DNA from: UBA4416 sp043719555
GTDB lineage: Bacteria > Bacteroidota > Bacteroidia > B-17B0 > Aurantibacillaceae
Reading direction: 5' to 3'
DNA: 6,570 bases
Assembly: GCA_043719555.1 (NCBI GenBank)
Contig: JAYSTR010000226.1
Coordinates: 1-6,570 of the forward strand
The position numbers and the translations under genes are program-made. The notes under the pieces are model-generated. The model was not told the DNA's origin. It did no database searches and saw only the letters and a list, made by a program, of their open reading frames with translations. This document shows, piece by piece, positions 1 to 6,351 of the stretch (its first letter is position 1; the number at the start of each line of letters is the position of its first letter).

Positions 1-168
1 GTTACTACTTCTTACTCAAAAAAAACTACTAACAAGCAACCTGTTTTAAAGCAAGTTGTCGAAATTGAGGCTTCTGATTCTGTAATCCAGAACATTTTAA
101 ATTTTTCGAAATCTTTATCGATTAAAAAATCGCCATCTATTGGTTTTATTGAAGTTATAGCGAGCTAA
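1..168 (+). CDS. Unrecognised protein, C-terminal fragment
   Basis: An open frame enters from the left edge in frame 1 and stops at TAA 166-168, giving 55 residues. The fragment begins with a Ser/Thr/Lys/Asn-rich polar stretch (about residues 3-13). A mixed segment follows (about 15-42) that could form beta-strand and helix, and it ends in the short hydrophobic strand GFIEVIAS. I do not recognise a family. There is no sorting-domain signature, no transmembrane segment and no catalytic motif in the visible part. Codon use is AT-rich like the neighbours. It is on the same strand as the downstream E2 gene, 105 bases away, but a good promoter in the gap suggests the two are not one operon. The reading as a real gene end rests on the frame being open to the window edge and on protein-like composition. 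Confidence 0.6.
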   Translation, partial: VTTSYSKKTTNKQPVLKQVVEIEASDSVIQNILNFSKSLSIKKSPSIGFIEVIAS

Positions 169-222
169 ATCTCGGTTATTGCTTTCATAGTTAAAAAATC
201 AGATACACAATACTAATTAAAA

Positions 223-253
223 TTTGTGTACTACTGATATTAGTTTATTTTTG
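223..253 (+). promoter_or_regulatory. Bacteroidota-type promoter of the E2 gene
   Basis: TTTG at 223-226, a 19-base spacer, then TATTTTTG at 246-253. This is a full match to the phylum's -33 TTG / -7 TAnnTTTG consensus at its preferred spacing. Only 20 bases separate the -7 box from the ATG at 274, so the 5' leader would be about 12-16 bases. The leader is AT-rich and has no Shine-Dalgarno sequence. The start point is inferred, not seen. Confidence 0.75.
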
Positions 254-273
254 CGTTCATATAATTTATAACA

Positions 274-1614
274 ATGGCTCAGTTCGAATTAACAATGCCC
301 AAAATGGGCGAAAGTGTTGCCGAAGCAACTATCATTAAATGGACAAAAAACGAAGGTGATTCAATTAAAATTGATGAAACCGTTTTAGAAATTGCGACCG
401 ATAAAGTTGATTCTGAAATTCCTTCGCCATTTGCCGGTAAGTTAATTAAAAAATTATTTAACGAAAACGATGTTGTTCAGGTTGGAGCCGTTATAGCTAT
501 TATATCTTCTGATGCAACAGCATCAGTTACCGAAACACCAAAAACAGTAGCTCCTGCAGCTGCAGCACAAACATCTACTCAGGTAGTAGCTGCAGTTGAA
601 ACAGTTGCAAATAGTGATTTTTCATCTTCAGATAAATTTTATTCTCCATTAGTAAAAAGTATTGCTAAGGAAGAGGGAATTTCTATTACAGAATTAGATG
701 CTATTAAAGGAACAGGACAAGATGGCCGTGTTACTAAAGCCGATATTTTAGCTTACTTACCAAATCGTAATAAACAAACAACTCCAGTAGCTGCAACTCC
801 AGTAACTTCTGCTCCTGTTGCATCTCCAGCAAGTAAATCTACTGTTGGTGTTCCAGATAATACTGTTTTAGTTCAACGTCCGGCAGTATCTGTTGGAGCT
901 GGTGATGAAATTGTGGAGATGGATCGTATGCGTAAAATGATTGCCGATAATATGGTAATGAGTAAACACGTATCACCTCATGTTACATCATTCGTTGAGG
1001 CTGATGTTACAAATATGGTAATGTGGAGAGATAAAATTAAAAAAGATTTCGAAAAACGTGAAGGCGAAAAAATGACCTTTACTCCTTTATTTATAGAGTG
1101 TGTAGCAAAAGCCATCAAAGATTTCCCAATGATTAATGTATCTGTTGATCAAACAGGAACAAAAATTATTAAACGTAAAAATATTAACGTTGGTATGGCG
1201 GCAGCTTTGCCAACTGGTAATTTAATTGTTCCAGTTCTTAAAAATGCAGATCAAAAAAACTTAGTTGGCTTAACTAAAGATGTGAATGATTTAGCAACTC
1301 GTGCTCGTGCTAACAAGTTAGCGCCAGACGAAATACAAGGCGGAACATTCACATTAACAAACGTTGGAGGCTTTGGTAATGTAATGGGAACACCTATTAT
1401 TTTACAACCACAAGTTGCTATTTTAGCTGTTGGTACTATTAAAAAGAAACCAGCTGTTATTGAAACACCACAAGGCGATGTTATTGGTATTCGTCACTTT
1501 ATGTTTTTATCCTTATCATACGATCACCGTGTGGTTGATGGCTCTTTAGGAGGCACTTTCTTGCGTAAAGTAGCAGATTATATGGAGCAATGGGACATGA
1601 ATCGCATATCTTAA
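274..1614 (+). CDS. 2-oxo acid dehydrogenase E2, dihydrolipoamide acyltransferase
   Basis: This E2 core enzyme transfers an acyl group from its lipoyl arm to coenzyme A in a cytoplasmic 2-oxo acid dehydrogenase complex. The 446 residues show the complete family order. A lipoyl domain lies at about 2-77, with lipoyl-lysine K44 in TDKVDSEIPSP. An Ala/Thr/Val-rich linker follows (about 80-118). The E1/E3-binding domain is at about 123-162 (YSPLVKSIAKEEGI, GTGQDGRVTKADIL). A second Pro/Ala/Thr linker (about 166-205) includes a directly repeated nonamer, ACTCCAGTA, at 781-789 and 796-804. The catalytic domain spans about 212-443, with GTFTLTNVGGFG and the active-site DHRVVDG (H418, D422). Length is normal for an E2 with one lipoyl domain. 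Substrate is uncertain: the GTPII-QPQVAIL stretch resembles branched-chain or general E2s more than classical pyruvate or succinyl E2s. No E1 or E3 gene is adjacent. The start ATG fits the lipoyl-domain N-terminus and the promoter spacing. Confidence 0.95.
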   Translation: MAQFELTMPKMGESVAEATIIKWTKNEGDSIKIDETVLEIATDKVDSEIPSPFAGKLIKKLFNENDVVQVGAVIAIISSDATASVTETPKTVAPAAAAQTSTQVVAAVETVANSDFSSSDKFYSPLVKSIAKEEGISITELDAIKGTGQDGRVTKADILAYLPNRNKQTTPVAATPVTSAPVASPASKSTVGVPDNTVLVQRPAVSVGAGDEIVEMDRMRKMIADNMVMSKHVSPHVTSFVEADVTNMVMWRDKIKKDFEKREGEKMTFTPLFIECVAKAIKDFPMINVSVDQTGTKIIKRKNINVGMAAALPTGNLIVPVLKNADQKNLVGLTKDVNDLATRARANKLAPDEIQGGTFTLTNVGGFGNVMGTPIILQPQVAILAVGTIKKKPAVIETPQGDVIGIRHFMFLSLSYDHRVVDGSLGGTFLRKVADYMEQWDMNRIS

Positions 1615-1638
1615 TTTGTTAATTTTCTTTATAATGTT

Positions 1639-1666
1639 AAATCCCGCCCACCAGCGGGATTTTTTT
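1639..1666 (+). terminator. Intrinsic terminator after the E2 gene
   Basis: A 9-bp perfect stem, AAATCCCGC (1639-1647) with GCGGGATTT (1654-1662), closes a six-base CCACCA loop. A run of seven T follows (1660-1666, overlapping the stem base). It starts 24 bases past the E2 stop. The GC-rich core stands out in this AT-rich background and makes this a convincing rho-independent terminator. It separates the E2 gene from the next promoter. Confidence 0.9.
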
Positions 1667-1678
1667 ATCGATTTAATG

Positions 1679-1708
1679 GTGCTAATTACCTAAATTATTC
1701 TATTTTTG
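1679..1708 (+). promoter_or_regulatory. Bacteroidota-type promoter of the PD40/OmpA-like gene
   Basis: TATTTTTG at 1701-1708 matches the -7 consensus TAnnTTTG exactly and is identical to the -7 box of the E2 gene. The -33 element is weak: GTG at 1679-1681 is two of three bases at a 19-base spacer. The box covers the TTG at 1706, so that codon would lie upstream of the transcript start. The likely leader before ATG 1727 is about 10-14 bases. Confidence 0.65.
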
Positions 1709-1726
1709 TTCCTTGTTAAAAAAATT

Positions 1727-4357
1727 ATGATGAAAAAGAATTTCTTATTTATAGTAGCCTTGCTATTTAGTGTAACATTTTTAAAAGCGCAATTACTAAC
1801 TGGCTCTTACAACGATTATTTTAGAGAAGGTACATTTTTACTTTTAGAAGATAATTATGACTTAGCGCTAAAAAACTTTTTGCAAGCCCATAAACTGGAT
1901 TCATCATCTGCGAATATTAATTTCAATGTTGGTTTTTGTTATTTAAATTCCTCAACTAAAAAAGGCCTAGCTGAGCGCTATTTAGAGCAAGCCATAAAAA
2001 ATACTACAAAAAATTATCGTCAAGATGATCCAACTGAAAAAGCAGCTCCTCCATTAGCTTATTTTTATTACGGACGCGCATTACATATCAATTATAAATT
2101 TGACGAAGCATTGGTTCAATATAATGTTTTTGAAAAAGATTACGCTAGAGATAAAACATCAAAAGCAGATGTAGCATATTACAAAGCACAAACAAATTAT
2201 GCTAAAGAATTAGTTACTGCTCCAATTAATGTGAAAATTGAAAACTTAGGTGATAGTATTAATGGCGAATACCCTGACTTTAGTCCAGTTTTAAGTGCTG
2301 ATGAAAGAACCTTAATTTACACAAGTCGTCGTAACACTTCTACTGGTGGAGAGCGAACCCCAGATGGACAATATTTTGAGGATGTTGTTATTTCATATAA
2401 AGACGAAAATGGAAAATGGTCTTCTCCTAAACCTATTAGTCCGTATATTAATTCAAATGGACACGAAGGCTCAGTGAACTTATCTCCAGACGGACAAACA
2501 TTAATTGTTTACCGCGATGATCAAGGAGACGGTAATATATACTTTAGTACCTGGGATGGCAAAGATTGGAGTTCTTTGCAATCATTTGGTTCAGATGTTA
2601 ATACTAAAGCTTGGGAGCCACATGCTTGTTTAAGTGCTGATGGTAATACTTTATATTTTGTATCTGACCGTAAAGGCGGATTTGGTGGAAGAGATATTTA
2701 CAGTTGCGTGAAATTGCCTAATGGTAAATGGAGTTTAGCAAAAAATTTAGGTCCAGAAATTAACACCCAGTACGACGAAGATGGCGTTTACATTCATCCT
2801 GATGGTGTAACGTTGATTTTTGCATCTAAAGGTCATAAATCAATGGGAGGATTTGACGTATTTACATCTACTATTGAAGCTGATAGAAAATTTTCGGCGC
2901 CAGTTAATATCGGCTACCCAATTAATACAACAGATGATGATGTGTTTTTTGTTACTTCTCCTGATGGTAAGCGTGGTTATTTTTCCTCTGCTAACGATGG
3001 TGGTTTTGGTGAAAAAGATATTTACTCTATGTATATTCCTGATGCTAAAGAAAAACCATTGGCCTTATTTAAAGGATCAATCATTCCTGCTGATGGCGAA
3101 AAATTACCAGAAGATTTAATGGTAATTGTTACCAATAAGGAAACTGGAGAAATTGTAGGAACTTATCGTCCTAAAGAAAATGGTTCATTTACTACTATTT
3201 TGCCTCCAAATAAAAACTACAACTTCTCTTATCAAAGTAAAGGCGAAGAGTTTTATAACGAAGATATCTATGTAAGTGAAGATGTTGCTTATCAAGAAAT
3301 TAAAAAAGAAATTAATTTAGAACCAGTATCGTTATTAGGAAAAGTTAAAATCAAAAACAAAGCTGTTATTTTAAATACAGTTGTTTTAAATAATCCAAAG
3401 GATAAAAAACCTGTTCCTAATGCAAAAGTGTTTTTAACAGAAAATAATAATACTCCTGTTAGTTTTTCGGTTGATGAAAACGGCAAAAAAGAAGGCACTT
3501 CTTTAGCTTACGACAAGAAATACAACTTGTATGCTGAAGATGCAACAGGCAAAAAATCCGCAGTTAATTCATTTAATACCGATGGTGTAAAAGGAAGTAA
3601 AACTATAACTCAAATTGTTTACATCGATGGCAAAAAAGTTAGAGACTTTGATTTATTCTTAAACGTTTTAGCTGTAAACAAAAAGAAAAAGCCTTTAGCT
3701 AATACAAATATTACTGTTACTGGTAATGATGGTTTTGTTTACAATGGTGTAACAGACTTAAAAGGAAGACTTAAAAATATTGAGTTGGATAAAAATGTAA
3801 ACTACGATTTAGTTGGCAGTAAAAATGGCGTGTCGTCTGATAAAGCTTTAATTACAACAATGAATGCAAATGCTCGCAAAACATTTGATAAAACTATTGT
3901 AATTGATACAAACCCTGATAATGCTATTGCATCTAACACATCTGGTAACAATTCAAATGAAGATGAAAATGGAGGAACTGATTATTCTTGTGGTGCAAAC
4001 GTGAAATACAAATATTATTTTGCTTACGACAAAAACTCAACAGAAGAAAAAGCAGAATGGGATAATTTAATTAATGGCATCGTAGCTAAAACTAAAGAGT
4101 GTAATCCTGATGTTGCAATATATTCAAGCGCTTCTCAGGTTCCTACTCACGCTTTTAAAAACAATCATGAGTTAGCAGAAACGAGAGCCAATAATTTAGA
4201 AGAAAAAATTAAAACTGCTGTTACTGCTAAAGGTGGTGATGCAACTAAAATTAATTTCAGAAAATTAGCTGCTGTTCGTGGACCTCAATACGCAAATGAT
4301 TACAAAAACATTAAAAAATATGGTAAATTCCAATATGTAAGAGTTATTGCAAAATAA
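1727..4357 (+). CDS. Exported TPR / PD40-propeller / OmpA-like envelope protein (PorE-like layout)
   Basis: This gene gives 876 residues from ATG 1727 (875 from ATG 1730). The frame is open to TTG 1706, but that codon sits in the -7 box and would spoil the signal peptide. Residues 1-21 are a signal peptide (MMKKNFLF, then a hydrophobic core, ending LKA before Q22). No lipobox cysteine is present, so it is probably not a lipoprotein. TPR-like helices cover about 30-161. Five PD40 repeats with S-A/P-D-G/E cores lie at about 181-202, 245-265, 295-326, 349-381 and 402-435, fitting a beta-propeller. A carboxypeptidase-regulatory-like module follows (about 446-534), then two similar beta-sandwich-like modules (about 560-610 and 640-700) and an Asn/Ser/Asp-rich linker (about 730-751). 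The C-terminus (about 753-876) looks OmpA-like (YYFAYDKN, LAETRAN) but is divergent. Related layouts, such as PorE of Porphyromonas, tie the type IX secretion machinery to peptidoglycan. Such proteins have many paralogues, so a T9SS role is only a possibility. It is probably periplasmic and monocistronic. Confidence 0.85.
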   Translation: MMKKNFLFIVALLFSVTFLKAQLLTGSYNDYFREGTFLLLEDNYDLALKNFLQAHKLDSSSANINFNVGFCYLNSSTKKGLAERYLEQAIKNTTKNYRQDDPTEKAAPPLAYFYYGRALHINYKFDEALVQYNVFEKDYARDKTSKADVAYYKAQTNYAKELVTAPINVKIENLGDSINGEYPDFSPVLSADERTLIYTSRRNTSTGGERTPDGQYFEDVVISYKDENGKWSSPKPISPYINSNGHEGSVNLSPDGQTLIVYRDDQGDGNIYFSTWDGKDWSSLQSFGSDVNTKAWEPHACLSADGNTLYFVSDRKGGFGGRDIYSCVKLPNGKWSLAKNLGPEINTQYDEDGVYIHPDGVTLIFASKGHKSMGGFDVFTSTIEADRKFSAPVNIGYPINTTDDDVFFVTSPDGKRGYFSSANDGGFGEKDIYSMYIPDAKEKPLALFKGSIIPADGEKLPEDLMVIVTNKETGEIVGTYRPKENGSFTTILPPNKNYNFSYQSKGEEFYNEDIYVSEDVAYQEIKKEINLEPVSLLGKVKIKNKAVILNTVVLNNPKDKKPVPNAKVFLTENNNTPVSFSVDENGKKEGTSLAYDKKYNLYAEDATGKKSAVNSFNTDGVKGSKTITQIVYIDGKKVRDFDLFLNVLAVNKKKKPLANTNITVTGNDGFVYNGVTDLKGRLKNIELDKNVNYDLVGSKNGVSSDKALITTMNANARKTFDKTIVIDTNPDNAIASNTSGNNSNEDENGGTDYSCGANVKYKYYFAYDKNSTEEKAEWDNLINGIVAKTKECNPDVAIYSSASQVPTHAFKNNHELAETRANNLEEKIKTAVTAKGGDATKINFRKLAAVRGPQYANDYKNIKKYGKFQYVRVIAK

Positions 4358-4374
4358 TTTAAAGTTAGATGTTT

Positions 4375-4402
4375 AAAAAAAGCTGCTTAGGCAGCTTTTT
4401 TT
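4375..4402 (+). terminator. Intrinsic terminator after the PD40/OmpA-like gene
   Basis: The stem AGCTGC (4381-4386) with GCAGCT (4391-4396) closes a TTAG tetraloop. Seven A (4375-4381) precede and seven T (4396-4402) follow, so the full stem can extend to 12 bp. It begins 17 bases after the stop codon. The symmetric A and T tracts could let it act on both strands, though no convergent gene needs that here. Confidence 0.9.
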
Positions 4403-4424
4403 ATGCCATTACTCGACCAAGCAT

Positions 4425-4455
4425 TTCGGTAAATAAAATCAATAATGTATCTTTA
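4425..4455 (+). promoter_or_regulatory. Probable Bacteroidota-type promoter of lepA
   Basis: TTCG at 4425-4428, a 19-base spacer, then TATCTTTA at 4448-4455. The -7 box differs from TAnnTTTG only in its last base, and the -33 element has one mismatch. Spacing and distance to the ATG (17 bases) match the two upstream genes, which raises confidence in an otherwise imperfect site. No Shine-Dalgarno sequence precedes ATG 4473. Confidence 0.5.
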
Positions 4456-4472
4456 CCTACTTAAATAAATTC

Positions 4473-6263
4473 ATGAAACAAATACGTAACTTCTGTATTA
4501 TTGCCCATATTGATCACGGTAAATCTACCTTAGCTGATAGATTATTGGAATATACAAACACTATCTCTAAACGCGAAATGGAAGCGCAAGTATTAGATGA
4601 TATGGACTTAGAAAAAGAACGTGGTATTACCATTAAAAGTCATGCCATACAAATGGATTATGTTTATAAAGGTGAAAAATTTGTTTTAAATTTAATTGAT
4701 ACACCCGGTCACGTTGACTTTAGCTACGAAGTATCTCGCTCTATTGCAGCGTGCGAAGGAGCCTTATTAATTGTAGATGCAGCCCAAGGTATACAAGCTC
4801 AAACAATTTCAAATTTATACTTAGCATTAGAGCACAATTTAACTATCATACCTATTTTAAATAAAATGGATTTGCCAAGCGCAGAGCCAGAAATGGTAAC
4901 CGATCAGATTGTTGAATTAATTGGGTGCGAAAGAAGTGATGTAATACCGGCCAGTGGTAAAACAGGCATGGGTATTGAAGAAATATTATCTGCAATTATT
5001 GAACGCATTAATGCACCAGTTGGAGACCCCGAAGCACCGCTGCAAGCGTTAATTTTTGATAGTGTTTTTAATAGCTTTAGAGGAATTATTGCCTATTACA
5101 AAATCATTAATGGTACAGTAAAAAAAGGAGAAAAGGTTAAGTTTTTCAATACAGGGTCAACTTATAATGCTGATGAAATTGGAGTTCTAAAATTAAAGCC
5201 GGAGGCGAGAAACTCTATGAGCACAGGTGATGTAGGTTACATCATTTCTGGCATTAAAGAGGCCAAAGAAGTGAAAGTTGGAGATACAATTACACATTTT
5301 GATAGACCCTGCACAGAAGCGATACATGGTTTTGAAGAAGTAAAGCCTATGGTATTTGCAGGTATTTACCCTGTAGATACTGAAGATTTTGAAGAATTAC
5401 GATATAGCATGGAGAAGCTTCAATTAAACGATGCCTCTTTAACGTGGGAACCTGAATCATCTTTAGCATTAGGTTTTGGATTCCGTTGCGGATTTTTAGG
5501 GATGTTGCATATGGAAATTGTACAGGAACGTTTAGAGCGTGAGTTTAAAATGACCGTAATTACTACTGTACCTAACGTTTCGTATATTGCTTATCAAACT
5601 AATGGTGAGATTGTGACAGTTAATAACCCAAGTGATTTACCGGATCCAGGTCGTATTAGTTATATTGAAGAACCATACATAAAAGCAAATATTATTACTA
5701 AGTCTGATTTTATTGGGCCAGTAATGAGTTTGTGTATTGAAAAACGGGGCGTTATTGTTACTCAAAATTATTTAACAGCAGATAGGGTTGAATTAGTATT
5801 TGAAATGCCTTTAGGTGAGGTTGTATTTGATTTCTTTGATCGTTTAAAATCAATTTCAAAAGGTTATGCTTCTTTTGATTATCATCCAATTGGCATGAAA
5901 GAATCTGACTTAGTAAAATTAGATATTTTATTAAAGAGTGAGCCTGTGGATGCTTTATCATGTTTAATTCATCGAAGTAACTCTTATCATTTTGGTAAAA
6001 AGATTTGCGAAAAATTAAAAGAACTAATACCAAAACAACAATTCGAAATCCCTATTCAAGCAGCAATTGGGGCAAAAATTATTAGTCGTGAAACCATTAG
6101 TGCTATCCGAAAAGACGTAACTGCAAAATGTTATGGTGGCGATATTAGCCGTAAACGTAAATTATTAGAGAAACAAAAAGAAGGTAAAAAACGAATGAAA
6201 CAAGTTGGTAATGTTGAGATTCCTCAAAGTGCTTTTATGGCCGTTTTAAAATTAAATGATTAA
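4473..6263 (+). CDS. lepA: Elongation factor 4 (LepA), ribosome-associated GTPase
   Basis: LepA/EF4 is a cytoplasmic translational GTPase related to EF-G that binds the ribosome. It has been linked to back-translocation, to recovery under stress and to 30S assembly or initiation. All GTPase motifs are intact: G1 AHIDHGKS (11-18), G2 ERGITIK (49-55), G3 DTPGH (76-80, with catalytic-type H80), G4 NKMD (130-133) and G5 SGK (161-163). Domain II follows (about 187-280), then the EF-G III- and V-like domains (about 290-480, with GFGFRCGFLGMLHMEI at 334-349). The LepA-specific C-terminal domain runs from about 485 to 596 and includes the diagnostic basic stretch YGGDISRKRKLLEKQKEGKK (554-573). At 596 residues it is normal in length. 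In E. coli lepA is followed by lepB. Here the next gene is convergent, so lepA appears monocistronic. Nothing looks missing or broken. Confidence 0.98.
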   Translation: MKQIRNFCIIAHIDHGKSTLADRLLEYTNTISKREMEAQVLDDMDLEKERGITIKSHAIQMDYVYKGEKFVLNLIDTPGHVDFSYEVSRSIAACEGALLIVDAAQGIQAQTISNLYLALEHNLTIIPILNKMDLPSAEPEMVTDQIVELIGCERSDVIPASGKTGMGIEEILSAIIERINAPVGDPEAPLQALIFDSVFNSFRGIIAYYKIINGTVKKGEKVKFFNTGSTYNADEIGVLKLKPEARNSMSTGDVGYIISGIKEAKEVKVGDTITHFDRPCTEAIHGFEEVKPMVFAGIYPVDTEDFEELRYSMEKLQLNDASLTWEPESSLALGFGFRCGFLGMLHMEIVQERLEREFKMTVITTVPNVSYIAYQTNGEIVTVNNPSDLPDPGRISYIEEPYIKANIITKSDFIGPVMSLCIEKRGVIVTQNYLTADRVELVFEMPLGEVVFDFFDRLKSISKGYASFDYHPIGMKESDLVKLDILLKSEPVDALSCLIHRSNSYHFGKKICEKLKELIPKQQFEIPIQAAIGAKIISRETISAIRKDVTAKCYGGDISRKRKLLEKQKEGKKRMKQVGNVEIPQSAFMAVLKLND

Positions 6264-6306
6264 TTATTCTTGGTAAAATTTTCAATAAAAAAAAGCGACT
6301 TATCTT

Positions 6307-6328
6307 TATTAAGTTCTAAAACTTAATA
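6307..6328. repeat. AT-rich inverted repeat between convergent genes
   Basis: TATTAAGTT (6307-6315) and AACTTAATA (6320-6328) form a perfect 9-bp stem with a CTAA loop. It lies in the 88-base gap between the lepA stop and the stop of the minus-strand gene. There is no T-run directly after it on the plus strand. On the minus strand an eight-T run (complement of the A-run at about 6287-6294) follows some 12 bases later, too far for a textbook terminator. It might weakly terminate one or both transcripts. No other terminator is seen for lepA. Confidence 0.4.
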
Positions 6329-6351
6329 CTCAAATGAAGTTCAGCTACACT

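Noticed and set aside
161..174. Small hairpin CGAG-CTAAAT-CTCG over the first stop codon
   Set aside because: The stem is only 4 bp and no T-run follows, so it is too weak to call a terminator for the left-edge gene.
781..804. Direct repeat ACTCCAGTA spaced by 15 bases
   Set aside because: It is in frame within the Pro/Ala/Thr linker of the E2. Such linkers are commonly repetitive, so this is linker composition rather than a regulatory or mobile repeat.
2820..3119. 99-codon plus-strand ORF in another frame
   Set aside because: It lies wholly inside the PD40-repeat coding region, and its Leu/Met-rich low-complexity translation looks like an out-of-frame reading. It has no promoter or conserved motif.
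3292..3498. 68-codon minus-strand ORF
   Set aside because: It is antisense to the intact PD40/OmpA-like gene, with a Phe/Leu/Thr-rich translation and no upstream signals. It is best explained as a coding shadow.
5758..6033. 91-codon minus-strand ORF
   Set aside because: It is antisense to the highly conserved lepA C-terminal half. The composition is that of a shadow frame and no start signals are visible.
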